A program made the translations under genes and the position numbers. From Alphaproteobacteria bacterium (GTDB lineage: Bacteria > Pseudomonadota > Alphaproteobacteria > Elsterales > Elsteraceae), in NCBI GenBank assembly GCA_004292755.1, contig RDXE01000042.1:1-64000 (forward strand): a stretch of DNA of 64,000 nucleotides, in the 5' to 3' direction. Each line of letters begins with the position of its first letter. Position 1 is the stretch's first letter. Shown here one piece after another: positions 8,102-16,412 of the stretch. The notes under the pieces are model-generated. The model was not told where the DNA came from. It worked only from the letters and a program-made list of their open reading frames with translations, and made no database searches.

Positions 8102-9658
8102 CACGTACTTGCCGCGCAACTCCACGATCAACTTCAGACGGCGACTGATGAGGATTTCGCCAGGGTTGGCGCTGCTTTGAAGGCGAACAGCCTCAATAAA
8201 CGGGTCGCCCTGGTATGCTATGCGTTTCTCGGCTGTATTGTATTCCGCCCGCACCGTGCCAAAGCTGACACCACAGCGCACACTAATGCGCGCCTCTGCC
8301 AAAGCGGCCATTGCACTGCGGCAAAAGTCGATAGCGCGAAACAAGTCATAGTGCCTATCTGGATCGTCACCAGGTTGGCGGACGGTCTCCGGAAAAACTT
8401 GGACGAAGCTATCGCCCTCCGTCTTCGGCGGGTTTTGCTTTTGCTCAGCTTGTTTCATGTAGTTGCGCAGATGATTGGCCAAGATTTTTTGCATACCTGA
8501 AACCAGGGTCGACCGCTCGTCCGGGCGCAGATTCGAGAAACCAACCAAGTCAAATGCTGCGACAGCCCCATGTTTATTGTCTTCTTCACCATCAAAATGG
8601 GATCTAAGAAAATCCTCAACCTGTGCGCGGTAAAGCTCTTGATAATCTAATAGCTCTGATTTTTCTCGAATAGCTTGATCTAATTGCTTCTTCAGCTCCT
8701 TCAGCATTTGAGTGGCGGCGGTGAGTTCCGATTTATCTGAGCTGCCATTGTCCTCATCCGCCTCAACTGGGGCCGCGGAATTGCTTTCCAAGCGCAGTTT
8801 GAATTGCGTGTTGCCCTTGCTGGTCTCGACAGTCTCGATGCCGATATTGACACTCGGGTGGCGTTGCTTGATCCGACCGATCACGGCATTCAGCATTGTG
8901 ACGGATTCCGTATCCAATCCGCCCTTGTGGTCCAGCACCACAACGCTGTCGGAGCTGTTCTTGCGCTCAAATTCGCCTTCGCGGTAGCGCTGCTCAGTCA
9001 CTCCTGTCTGCCCGATGTAGCTGATCGTGCAGCGAATGCCGCGGATCTTCCAGCCGTGGGTCTCCAGGCGCCAAATCTTGGCTTGCTCCAGACTACCAGC
9101 CGACAAATCGGCATGCTGCATCGAGGCACCGCGCAAATCCGCGCCGAAAAAGTTGGCCCCCGGCATTTGCGCGCGGTCAAAGTTGGCGAACACCAGGATC
9201 GCCTTCTGGAAGTTCAGCTCCTTGCCTTTGAAGCGATGGAAGCTCGCGCGCGAGAAATCAGCTTCCGCGAACAACAACCCCTGCCCCACCCCTTCGGCGA
9301 ACGAAATCCCAGCGCCCCGCGCATGGCTGAAATCAACCGCCGCCAGGACCGAGCGGTCGAACCGGCAGTCGGTCAAGTCGGCGCGGTTGAAGCGCACCCG
9401 GCGGAAGCGCGACCCGCTGAAGTTTGCCTTGTATAGCAGCACATCGGAGAAATCGGCTGCATCAAACAAACAGTCGGAAAAATCATAAAATGACAGATTC
9501 AGATTTGACGGAATCTGCACCCCGGCCAGATTCAGAATGCCGCTGCGATCCGCCTTCTGGCGCATCTGCAACCGAAACTCGTTCCACCGCACCTGACCTT
9601 CCGCGATGCGACGGGACATCGCGGTCGCGGCCTGCACATCAAGGCGTTCGGTAGACAT
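7928..9658 (-). CDS. Pentapeptide-repeat protein fused to a class III nucleotide-cyclase-like domain
   Basis: A 576-residue fusion. Residues about 35-215 are A(D/N)LXX-type pentapeptide repeats forming a right-handed beta-helix (for example FSDCLFDAADFSDVLLYKAN). After a linker, about 295-345 is a charged coiled coil (LKELKKQLDQAIREKSELL). Residues about 360-510 resemble the class III adenylate/guanylate cyclase fold: AAFDLVGFSNL with metal-type Asp near 370, TEGDSFVQVF with a second Asp near 416, and GDPFIEAVRLQSSANPGEIL. The Asn that stabilises the transition state is replaced by Ile (Arg kept), so activity is uncertain. No signal peptide or membrane segment is seen. AAGGTG precedes the ATG. 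Base composition is lower in GC in the middle (about 8.35-8.75 kb). It could be an active cyclase, or a pseudo-cyclase sensing nucleotides. Confidence 0.75.
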   Translation of the reverse strand: MSTERLDVQAATAMSRRIAEGQVRWNEFRLQMRQKADRSGILNLAGVQIPSNLNLSFYDFSDCLFDAADFSDVLLYKANFSGSRFRRVRFNRADLTDCRFDRSVLAAVDFSHARGAGISFAEGVGQGLLFAEADFSRASFHRFKGKELNFQKAILVFANFDRAQMPGANFFGADLRGASMQHADLSAGSLEQAKIWRLETHGWKIRGIRCTISYIGQTGVTEQRYREGEFERKNSSDSVVVLDHKGGLDTESVTMLNAVIGRIKQRHPSVNIGIETVETSKGNTQFKLRLESNSAAPVEADEDNGSSDKSELTAATQMLKELKKQLDQAIREKSELLDYQELYRAQVEDFLRSHFDGEEDNKHGAVAAFDLVGFSNLRPDERSTLVSGMQKILANHLRNYMKQAEQKQNPPKTEGDSFVQVFPETVRQPGDDPDRHYDLFRAIDFCRSAMAALAEARISVRCGVSFGTVRAEYNTAEKRIAYQGDPFIEAVRLQSSANPGEILISRRLKLIVELRGKYVLAAREVTLAKGYRDNLGGSELKKGGEAVVLPAGGEIADQVAVQQLVGKTEAGGGDLG

Positions 9659-9834
9659 CAGCTACACCTTATTTCCCTCTCGGTTTGGAGTACAAGCCAG
9701 CCATTCAATGTGTCAAGGTTGCAGTCCCAACTGAGACCGTGTTCGCCTGCGAGTCTTCGCCTGCTTGACGTGCGCCCGATCCGTCACCGACACTCCACGC
9801 CCTTTGGCTTGGTGCTTGGAAAGGAATCCTGATC

Positions 9835-11196
9835 GTGCCGTTGGTCATCCACAACACGCTCACCCGTCGTAAGGAGGAGTTTCAGCCTCTGTCTCCCGGT
9901 CGGGTTAGCCTGTATGTCTGTGGGCCGACGGTCTATGATCTACCGCATCTTGGCAATGCCCGCCCGCCCGTGGTGTTTGACGTGCTGGTGCGCCTGCTGC
10001 AGCGCGACCATGAGGTGACGTACGTCCGCAACATCACCGACGTGGACGACAAGATCAACGCGGCCGCGCGTGAACGGGGCATCCCAATCCGTGTTTTGAC
10101 CGAGGAGACGGAGCGGTACTACCTGGACGATATGGCGGCGCTGAACGTCCGCCCGCCGCACCTAGCACCCCGGGTCACAGACCATATCGCCGACATCATC
10201 CGCTTGATCAACCGCTTGGTCAGCACCGGGCACGCCTACGAGGTCGATGGCCACGTGCTGTTCGAAGTGTCCACCTTCGCGGCCTATGGCGCGCTGTCCG
10301 GACGCTCAATTGATGAAATGATCGCCGGGGCGCGGGTGGAGGTGGCGCCCTACAAACGCGCGCCACAGGATTTTGTGCTGTGGAAACCCTCCGACGACGA
10401 CACGCCGGGCTGGGACAGCCCCTGGGGTCGGGGGCGACCGGGCTGGCACATTGAGTGCTCGGCGATGATCGATCACCACTTGGGCTCCACCATCGACATC
10501 CATGGCGGTGGCGCTGATTTGCAGTTTCCCCATCACGAGAATGAAGTGGCGCAAAGCAGCTGCGCCAATCATGGCCATCCGCTTGCCCGCTACTGGATGC
10601 ACAATGGCATGCTGAAGGTGAATGGGGAGAAGATGTCGAAAAGCCTCGGCAACTTCTTCACCGTCCGCGACGTGCTGGCCAAGGCACCAGCCGAGGCGGT
10701 ACGCCTGCTGCTGCTGTCGGCCCATTATCGGATGGAGCTGGATTTCTCCGACGATGGTTTGGCCCAGGCGAAGCAGGCTCTGGATCGCTGGTACCGGGCA
10801 TTGGATCAGGCTGGCGCCCCCGCTGCAGGCGCCCCCGACCCCAGCGTGGTGGCAGCGTTGGAGGATGACCTCAACACACCGGAAGCCTTGGCACGTCTGC
10901 ACGCCCTAGCGGGGGAGGTCTACACCGCGCCAGACGACGCCAGCCGCCAAGCCGCCGCCGCGCGTCTGCGCGCCTCGGCTGCGCTGCTGGGCCTGCTGGA
11001 AGGTGATCCCGCCCACTGGCTGCGCGGCGGGGAGGATGCTGGGCTGGCGGCCGAGGTGGAGGCAGCGATTGCCGCCCGCATGGCGGCCCGAAAGGCCCGC
11101 AACTTCGCCGAGGCTGACCGTATCCGCACCGACCTTGCCGCCCGCGGAATTCTGCTGGAAGACGGCGCTGGCGGCACCACGTGGCGAAAGGCCTAA
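9835..11196 (+). CDS. cysS: Cysteinyl-tRNA synthetase
   Basis: Charges tRNA-Cys with cysteine in the cytoplasm. The protein is 453 residues, normal for the family. The class I signatures are the HIGH-like HLGNAR (residues 38-43) and KMSKS (about 266-270). Zinc ligands are seen in LYVCGPTVYD (Cys29), WHIECSAM and HHENEVAQS. The start is GTG, with AAAGGAATCC upstream. It is followed by cimA after three bases, then trmJ and a membrane gene with overlapping ATGA junctions, so these four form one operon. Confidence 0.97.
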   Translation: MPLVIHNTLTRRKEEFQPLSPGRVSLYVCGPTVYDLPHLGNARPPVVFDVLVRLLQRDHEVTYVRNITDVDDKINAAARERGIPIRVLTEETERYYLDDMAALNVRPPHLAPRVTDHIADIIRLINRLVSTGHAYEVDGHVLFEVSTFAAYGALSGRSIDEMIAGARVEVAPYKRAPQDFVLWKPSDDDTPGWDSPWGRGRPGWHIECSAMIDHHLGSTIDIHGGGADLQFPHHENEVAQSSCANHGHPLARYWMHNGMLKVNGEKMSKSLGNFFTVRDVLAKAPAEAVRLLLLSAHYRMELDFSDDGLAQAKQALDRWYRALDQAGAPAAGAPDPSVVAALEDDLNTPEALARLHALAGEVYTAPDDASRQAAAARLRASAALLGLLEGDPAHWLRGGEDAGLAAEVEAAIAARMAARKARNFAEADRIRTDLAARGILLEDGAGGTTWRKA

Positions 11197-11199
11197 GCG

Positions 11200-12792
11200 A
11201 TGAGCCGCAGGGTCACTCTGTACGACACCACGCTGCGCGATGGCGCCCAAACCCAGGGGGTTGATTTCTCCGTCGCGGACAAGGTGGCAATCACTGCCGC
11301 CCTGGACCATCTGGGCATCGATTACATTGAGGGCGGCTGGCCCGGCGCCAACCCAACCGATGATGCCTTCTTTGCCAGCGCACCGCGGACCCGCACCGCG
11401 CGACTGACGGCATTCGGCATGACCCGGCGGCCGGGTCGGTCCGCCTCCAACGATCCCGTGCTGACCGGGGTGTTGGGGGCTGGCACCACCGCTGTGTGTC
11501 TGGTCGGAAAATCCTCAGCCTATCAGGTGCGCACGGCGTTGGGGACGGAGCCCGAAGAGAACTTGGCGATGGTTGAAAGCTCCATCGCCGAAGTGGTCGC
11601 CCGCGGGCGCGAGGCGTTGTACGACGCCGAGCATTTTTTCGATGGCTACAAGGCCGATCCCGCCTATGCCCTGGCCTGTCTCAAAGCCGCCTTGCGCGGC
11701 GGGGCGCGCTGGATGGTGTTGTGCGACACCAATGGCGGCACTCTCCCGCACGAGGTTGCCCGGATCGTCGCAGCCATCGCCGAGGTGATCCCCGGCGACC
11801 AGCTTGGCATTCACTGTCACAACGACACGGAATTGGCCGTCGCCAACAGCATCGCCGCCGTCGAAGCCGGTGCCCGCCAAATTCAAGGCACCATCAATGG
11901 CTTGGGCGAGCGGTGCGGCAACGCCAATCTCGTCGCGTTGCTGCCCACCTTGATGTTGAAGCTGGGGTACGAGACCGGTGTGACGCGGGAGCGGCTGGCC
12001 TCCCTCACCCATGTGTCGCGGTTGGTGGACGAGCGGTTGAACCGCGCACCCAACCGCCACGCGGCCTATGTCGGCGAGAATGCCTTTGCCCACAAGGCCG
12101 GGCTGCACGTCTCCGCAATTGAGAAAGACCCCGCCACCTATGAGCATCTGCCACCAGAAACCGTAGGCAACCGCCGCAAGATCCTGATGTCCGATCAGGC
12201 CGGGCGGGCCAATGTGCTCAATCGGCTGGCCGATGCTGGCATCGCGATTGACGGGACCGACCCGCGCATCAATCGGTTGGTGGAGCAGGTGAAGCAGAAG
12301 GAGTTTGAGGGCTACGCCTATGATGGGGCCGATGCCAGCTTCGAGTTGCTGGCGCGCGGCGCCCTGGACGAAGCCGTGCAGTTCTTCCGTGTCGACAAGT
12401 TTCGCGTGATGGATGAACGGCGCTGGAACGCCGTCGGCAAGCTGACCACCGTTTCTGAAGCAACCATCCGGGTGGAGGTCAACGGCACCCAGGTGATGAC
12501 AGTGGCCGAAGGCAATGGGCCCGTGAATGCCCTGGATGCGGCCTTGCGTCAGGCATTGGCTGGCCCCTATCCCAATCTGGCCGATGTCCGTCTGGTGGAT
12601 TATCGCGTGCGCATCCTCACCCCAAATGCGGGCACCGAGGCGGTAACCCGCGTGATCATCGACAGTCTGGACAGTGCGACCGGCGCCACCTGGTCCACCG
12701 TTGGGGTGTCCACCAACGTGATCGACGCCTCGTTCAACGCCCTTTACGACGCGTTGAGCTACAAGCTGCTGCGCGATCGCTTGGCGGCGTGA
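11200..12792 (+). CDS. cimA: (R)-citramalate synthase
   Basis: Condenses pyruvate and acetyl-CoA to (R)-citramalate, the threonine-independent route to 2-oxobutyrate and isoleucine. At 530 residues it has an N-terminal DRE-TIM barrel starting TLYDTTLRDGAQTQGVDFS, metal-binding HCHNDTELAVAN, the linker motif HKAGLHVSAIEKDP, and a C-terminal LeuA-type allosteric domain (from about residue 390) ending at 530. The close relatives isopropylmalate synthase and homocitrate synthase are less likely because of the GWPGANPTDDAFF segment near residues 47-59, typical of the long CimA subfamily. It is coupled to trmJ by an ATGA overlap. Confidence 0.92.
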   Translation: MSRRVTLYDTTLRDGAQTQGVDFSVADKVAITAALDHLGIDYIEGGWPGANPTDDAFFASAPRTRTARLTAFGMTRRPGRSASNDPVLTGVLGAGTTAVCLVGKSSAYQVRTALGTEPEENLAMVESSIAEVVARGREALYDAEHFFDGYKADPAYALACLKAALRGGARWMVLCDTNGGTLPHEVARIVAAIAEVIPGDQLGIHCHNDTELAVANSIAAVEAGARQIQGTINGLGERCGNANLVALLPTLMLKLGYETGVTRERLASLTHVSRLVDERLNRAPNRHAAYVGENAFAHKAGLHVSAIEKDPATYEHLPPETVGNRRKILMSDQAGRANVLNRLADAGIAIDGTDPRINRLVEQVKQKEFEGYAYDGADASFELLARGALDEAVQFFRVDKFRVMDERRWNAVGKLTTVSEATIRVEVNGTQVMTVAEGNGPVNALDAALRQALAGPYPNLADVRLVDYRVRILTPNAGTEAVTRVIIDSLDSATGATWSTVGVSTNVIDASFNALYDALSYKLLRDRLAA

Positions 12793-13523
12793 TGCAGCCC
12801 GCTATTCTGCTGGTTGAGCCGCAGCTGGCCGAGAATATTGGCGCCGCTGCGCGCGCAATGCTGAACTTTGGGCTGACCGACCTGCGCCTGATCACGCCGC
12901 GCATCGAGTGGCCGTCGGAGCGGGCGCGGCAGACCTCCAGCGGTGCTGATCTGGTGATCGATCAGGTGCGCCTCTACCGCTCGGTGGCGGAGGCAGTGGC
13001 GGATTTGAAACTGGTGATTGCAACCTCCCACCGCGCGCGCGAGATGGTGAAAGAGCAGATCACCCCAACCGAAGCCGCAACCCGCCTGCGCACCGCCAGT
13101 GACAGCGGCATTCCGACGGGCATTCTGTTTGGACCGGAGCGCACCGGGCTGGTCAACGCCGATCAGGTGTTGTGCGATGCTGTCTGCACCGTGCCCACCA
13201 ATCCTGACTTCTCCTCCCTCAACTTGGCGCAGTGCGTGTTGTTGATGGCGTGGGAGTATGCCCGTATCGCCGACACCACGCCGCCCGCTGTGTTGCGCAC
13301 GGGCGAGAGCCCGCCCGCCACCAAACAGCATCTGATGAGCTTCCTCACCCGGCTGGAGGTGGAGCTGGACGCCAGCGGCTTCCTGCGCGTGCCGCACATG
13401 CGCGCGGCGATGGTGCAGAACATCCGCGCGATGTTCACCCGCACCGGCTTGACCGACCAGGAAGTGCGCACCCTCCACGGCATTCTGACCGAGCTGGTGA
13501 CCAAGCGGGTGGGGCGGGTATGA
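12789..13523 (+). CDS. trmJ: tRNA (cytidine/uridine-32-2'-O)-methyltransferase
   Basis: SPOUT-family RNA 2'-O-methyltransferase, 244 residues, using S-adenosylmethionine to methylate position 32 of tRNA anticodon loops. The family motifs are clear: ENIGAAARAMLNFGL near residues 15-29, GILFGPERTGL near 116-126 and the knot segment NPDFSSLNLAQCVLLMAWE near 137-155. The start overlaps the cimA stop (ATGA), and its own stop overlaps the next gene in the same way. TrmJ versus other SpoU-like enzymes cannot be separated with full certainty without alignment. Confidence 0.9.
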   Translation: MMQPAILLVEPQLAENIGAAARAMLNFGLTDLRLITPRIEWPSERARQTSSGADLVIDQVRLYRSVAEAVADLKLVIATSHRAREMVKEQITPTEAATRLRTASDSGIPTGILFGPERTGLVNADQVLCDAVCTVPTNPDFSSLNLAQCVLLMAWEYARIADTTPPAVLRTGESPPATKQHLMSFLTRLEVELDASGFLRVPHMRAAMVQNIRAMFTRTGLTDQEVRTLHGILTELVTKRVGRV

Positions 13524-14335
13524 GCCGCGGCGGTGGAGGTCTGGCGGCTGGTCGCCTCTGGCAGGCGAGCCCGGCTGTGGCGCTGGGGGTGCTGCTGTTG
13601 GTCGCCGCGATGATGCCAACCGTCACCCTGCTGGCGCTGGACCCACGCCTAATGGCTGGTGTGTCGGTGTGGGTCAAGCCGCTGAAGTTCCAAGCCTCGC
13701 TGGCGATCCATCTGGTCACGGTGGCGTGGGCGTTGAGTTTGGTTGTCTGGCGCGGGCCGCGGCCGCGCTGGCTGGGCCCTGTGATTGCCCTGATGCTGAC
13801 CATGGCCGCCTTTGAGATTGCCTACATCACCCTGCAAGCCGCGCGGGGCGAGGCCTCCCACTTCAACCTCGCAACCCCGCTGACCCGCGCGCTGTACACC
13901 GCAATGGGCATCGCTGCGGTGATCCTGGTTGCCACCACGGCGGTGATCGGCCTCAGCATCCTGCTTTTCGCGGCCAACCGCACGGTGCTGGTGGTTGGCG
14001 CGGCCCTCGGCCTGGTGCTGGGCGGGATCGCTGGCGGTATCACTGGCCTTACGCTGGGCAGCCAACCCAGCCCCTGGATTGGCGGGCTTGCCAGCAACGC
14101 AGGCGGCCTACCCCTGGTCAACTGGTCCCGCACCGGCGGCGACCTCCGCGTGGCGCACTTCTTCGGCCTGCACCTGATGCAAGCCCTACCGCTGACGGTC
14201 TGGGTGGTTGGGAGGCTGGGCGGTTCGCCGCGACTGCAGGCGGGGGCGCTGGCAGTGGCAGCTGTGGTGGGTGTCGGCGTGACGTGGTGGACTTGGAACC
14301 AGGCCGTCGCTGGGCTGCCGTTGGTGGGGGTGTAG
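13520..14335 (+). CDS. Polytopic inner-membrane protein of unknown function
   Basis: 271 residues with about seven hydrophobic segments, for example ALGVLLLVAAMMPTVTLLAL near the N-terminus, LGPVIALMLTMAAFEIAYI, TAMGIAAVILVATTAVIGLS and VLVVGAALGLVLGGIAGGI. The start is the ATG that overlaps the trmJ stop as ATGA; upstream in-frame codons lie inside trmJ. A conserved-looking polar stretch, WVKPLKFQASLAIHL, follows the first membrane segment. It is the last gene of the cysS-cimA-trmJ operon. I do not recognise a characterised family. Confidence 0.75.
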   Translation: MSRGGGGLAAGRLWQASPAVALGVLLLVAAMMPTVTLLALDPRLMAGVSVWVKPLKFQASLAIHLVTVAWALSLVVWRGPRPRWLGPVIALMLTMAAFEIAYITLQAARGEASHFNLATPLTRALYTAMGIAAVILVATTAVIGLSILLFAANRTVLVVGAALGLVLGGIAGGITGLTLGSQPSPWIGGLASNAGGLPLVNWSRTGGDLRVAHFFGLHLMQALPLTVWVVGRLGGSPRLQAGALAVAAVVGVGVTWWTWNQAVAGLPLVGV

Positions 14336-14411
14336 GGTTAGCCGCGGCTCAGAGCGTATACGCAGCTTAGCGAGGTCTTGTATAGAGTTAGCTTCCCGCG
14401 AATGGGGAGAG

Positions 14412-15659
14412 TTAGGTTTTTCGATGGGGTATCAACAAAGCTGAGTTATTGATCTGATTTGTTACGTTCCCAGCAGTAGCACCAGACTCATAGTCGGGTT
14501 CAGTTGCTGATCTGTCAATTTTGAGTGTTTCGCGATATGTTTTCAGATCTTCAGCTCTTTCAGCGAGCTTTTGAGAGTAAAGCTGGTTCTCTTCAAAACT
14601 CATAATGAACCAAGGCGGCATTATGTAGTCTCGGAACATCTGTAATAGATCCCTGCAATAGGTGTCGATCTTGCCTCTTTGGCCGCCTGGTTCAAAGAAA
14701 AACCGGTCGTGTATTCCTTCTATTTGTGATGCATGGTCTGCAATACTGTGAGCGTGACGTACCGTCTGCTGGAAGTGTTTTATATACGCATCAAAATCCA
14801 CGTAGAATACTGGGTACCTGCTTTTTTCAAGTGCGCCTTTCAACTCGACTGCCTCGCGGACCTTTATCGGTAGAAAAAGTTGATTGAGAGTATCACGATC
14901 ATCGGGATTTAGTTTTTCTTTCTGGAGTCCAAGTTGGTTCAGGAGCGCCGCAACTTCCAGGGAGATAACCAGCCGAGACGGCTTCGCAAGACCACAGAGT
15001 CGGAACCCGATGTCTATCTGGGGACCGATATAGTCAATTCGAATAAATTGCCGCATCTCGCGAGGATTCTTGTGATATTCTTCAAGTAGGAAATAGTTAG
15101 TCTCGATTTGATAATCAGAAATGTCTCGCGGATATTTATCAAATACACTTGCATCATGAATCACCACAATCTCTCGGTTTAGAACCGGAAACTCGGAGCA
15201 CCAGATAGCACCCTTCAAGTCAAGTCCCATTGCCCTCAGCTTTAAGGATAATCTACAACTGTAGATGCATTTTGCAAAGCAATGGACAGCGTAGTATAAT
15301 ATCATTATCTCGGTGGCAATCTCTCCTTGCGTGCTGTTTGATTCTGGTTTCTGTAATTCTATCTTAAAAATCAGTTCATCTCCATTTGTTTTCCATAGTA
15401 CAAAAACAAAATTTCGAAAATCCGCTGGAACCGGATGTATCGCCTTAATCACGTGATCGTCTCTGAGCTCACGAACTATCTCGGCTAGCATCTTCGGGAA
15501 GTCGATATAAAATTTGTTGACTAAATCCTCCCACCAAACTTTCTCACCGGGAGCATCTTCCCCTCGCTTCTGTTTCTGCTTGTACTGAGTTGAGCCAACG
15601 AGATCGACGCTGAAGAAGACTACTAGTTTCGGTTGAAGGTGTGAGGGAATGCCAATCAT
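14412..15659 (-). CDS. Class III nucleotide-cyclase-like protein paired with ImmA/IrrE peptidase
   Basis: A 415-residue soluble protein in an AT-rich block. Three segments match the class III cyclase fold: LVVFFSVDLVGSTQYK with metal-type Asp19, WKTNGDELIFKIEL with Asp94, and GPQIDIGFRLCGLAKPSRLV (residues 212-231), where Asp216 and Arg220 take the places of the catalytic Asn/Arg pair. This overall look, a single cyclase domain with IDIGFR, resembles the cyclases of bacterial pyrimidine cyclic-nucleotide (Pycsar) systems; that link is inference. Residues after about 290 form a helical tail of unknown fold. The start lies 14 bases after the peptidase stop, so the two are co-transcribed. The Shine-Dalgarno is weak. 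Base composition and codon use differ sharply from both flanks, indicating acquisition by transfer. Confidence 0.65.
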   Translation of the reverse strand: MIGIPSHLQPKLVVFFSVDLVGSTQYKQKQKRGEDAPGEKVWWEDLVNKFYIDFPKMLAEIVRELRDDHVIKAIHPVPADFRNFVFVLWKTNGDELIFKIELQKPESNSTQGEIATEIMILYYAVHCFAKCIYSCRLSLKLRAMGLDLKGAIWCSEFPVLNREIVVIHDASVFDKYPRDISDYQIETNYFLLEEYHKNPREMRQFIRIDYIGPQIDIGFRLCGLAKPSRLVISLEVAALLNQLGLQKEKLNPDDRDTLNQLFLPIKVREAVELKGALEKSRYPVFYVDFDAYIKHFQQTVRHAHSIADHASQIEGIHDRFFFEPGGQRGKIDTYCRDLLQMFRDYIMPPWFIMSFEENQLYSQKLAERAEDLKTYRETLKIDRSATEPDYESGATAGNVTNQINNSALLIPHRKT

Positions 15660-15673
15660 TTTTCTGAACCCAA

Positions 15674-16264
15674 TTAGAGCCCAAGGGTTTCCGCTCTGAT
15701 TTCAACTGCTTGAGTCGAGACAGAAAAAAACTTTGCGACAGCAACAACATCTCCGCTAAATAATTGCCATTTCTGCTTGAATAGCTCAGCAGGCATCAGA
15801 AAAGCAGCAGCAAAGAAGTTTGCTTCCTGCTCCTCTCGTTGAGAGCCTAATCGCCGAGCATGCATAATCGGCAGTTCACCAGGGTTGCCTTGACGCTTCT
15901 GCTTGATACCGTAAATGTAATGCAAACAATAGTGTCCCAACTCATGCGCTATTGTGAATCGGTCACGAACATAACTTCCGAAGGACGGTAGAAAAATTGA
16001 AAAATCATCGATGCCGCGCACGACCAATGAGCCTGACTCTTTCTGAGCGTCAACCGGCTCTTCTTCTCGAATCTGCCGCGCGGACCGGTAGCGAATTGTA
16101 CCACCGAGCGAGCGCACCAGTTCGTGGAGGTCGGTTGTTTCGTCCACATTCCAGGACTGAGCAACCTTTTCCGCGAGCGCTTCAATGGATTTGCGCGGCC
16201 AGCGGACCGGCTCAGCCCAGACCTGCTTCCGCTCACTGTTGCTGCGAACCTCGGCGGTCTCCAT
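15674..16264 (-). CDS. ImmA/IrrE-family metallopeptidase
   Basis: Zinc metallopeptidase, about 196 residues, with FTIAHELGHYCLHY (the HExxH motif) and the downstream EEQEANFFAAAFLMPAE segment whose Glu is the third zinc ligand, the standard ImmA/IrrE signature. Relatives cleave phage or stress repressors. No helix-turn-helix is attached here. The C-terminus (VVAVAKFFSVSTQAVEIRAE) matches the helical end seen in the family. The ATG at 16264 or a GTG at 16273 could be the start; neither has a strong Shine-Dalgarno. It is the first gene of a two-gene unit with the cyclase-like protein and has its own promoter. It sits behind xseA in AT-richer DNA. Confidence 0.85.
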   Translation of the reverse strand: METAEVRSNSERKQVWAEPVRWPRKSIEALAEKVAQSWNVDETTDLHELVRSLGGTIRYRSARQIREEEPVDAQKESGSLVVRGIDDFSIFLPSFGSYVRDRFTIAHELGHYCLHYIYGIKQKRQGNPGELPIMHARRLGSQREEQEANFFAAAFLMPAELFKQKWQLFSGDVVAVAKFFSVSTQAVEIRAETLGL

Positions 16265-16299
16265 CTCACCCACTCACGCGACGGCGTTGACGAATCGGC

Positions 16300-16327
16300 A
16301 GTATAGCCTGCGTATTGCCTCCGACAA
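16300..16327 (-). promoter_or_regulatory. Sigma70-like promoter for the peptidase/cyclase pair
   Basis: On the minus strand TTGTCG (16327-16322) and TATACT (16305-16300) are 16 bases apart. This puts a start site about 20-30 bases before the peptidase start. The 149-base gap to xseA is AT-rich, unlike the other junctions here, supporting independent expression of the pair. Confidence 0.45.
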
Positions 16328-16412
16328 GCACTGCAAAACATAAATTTCAACCCATTCTCGGCTTTTGGTTGTGTTTTTTGTTGGTTCTTTAAAATACTAC
16401 AACCACCCCCCG

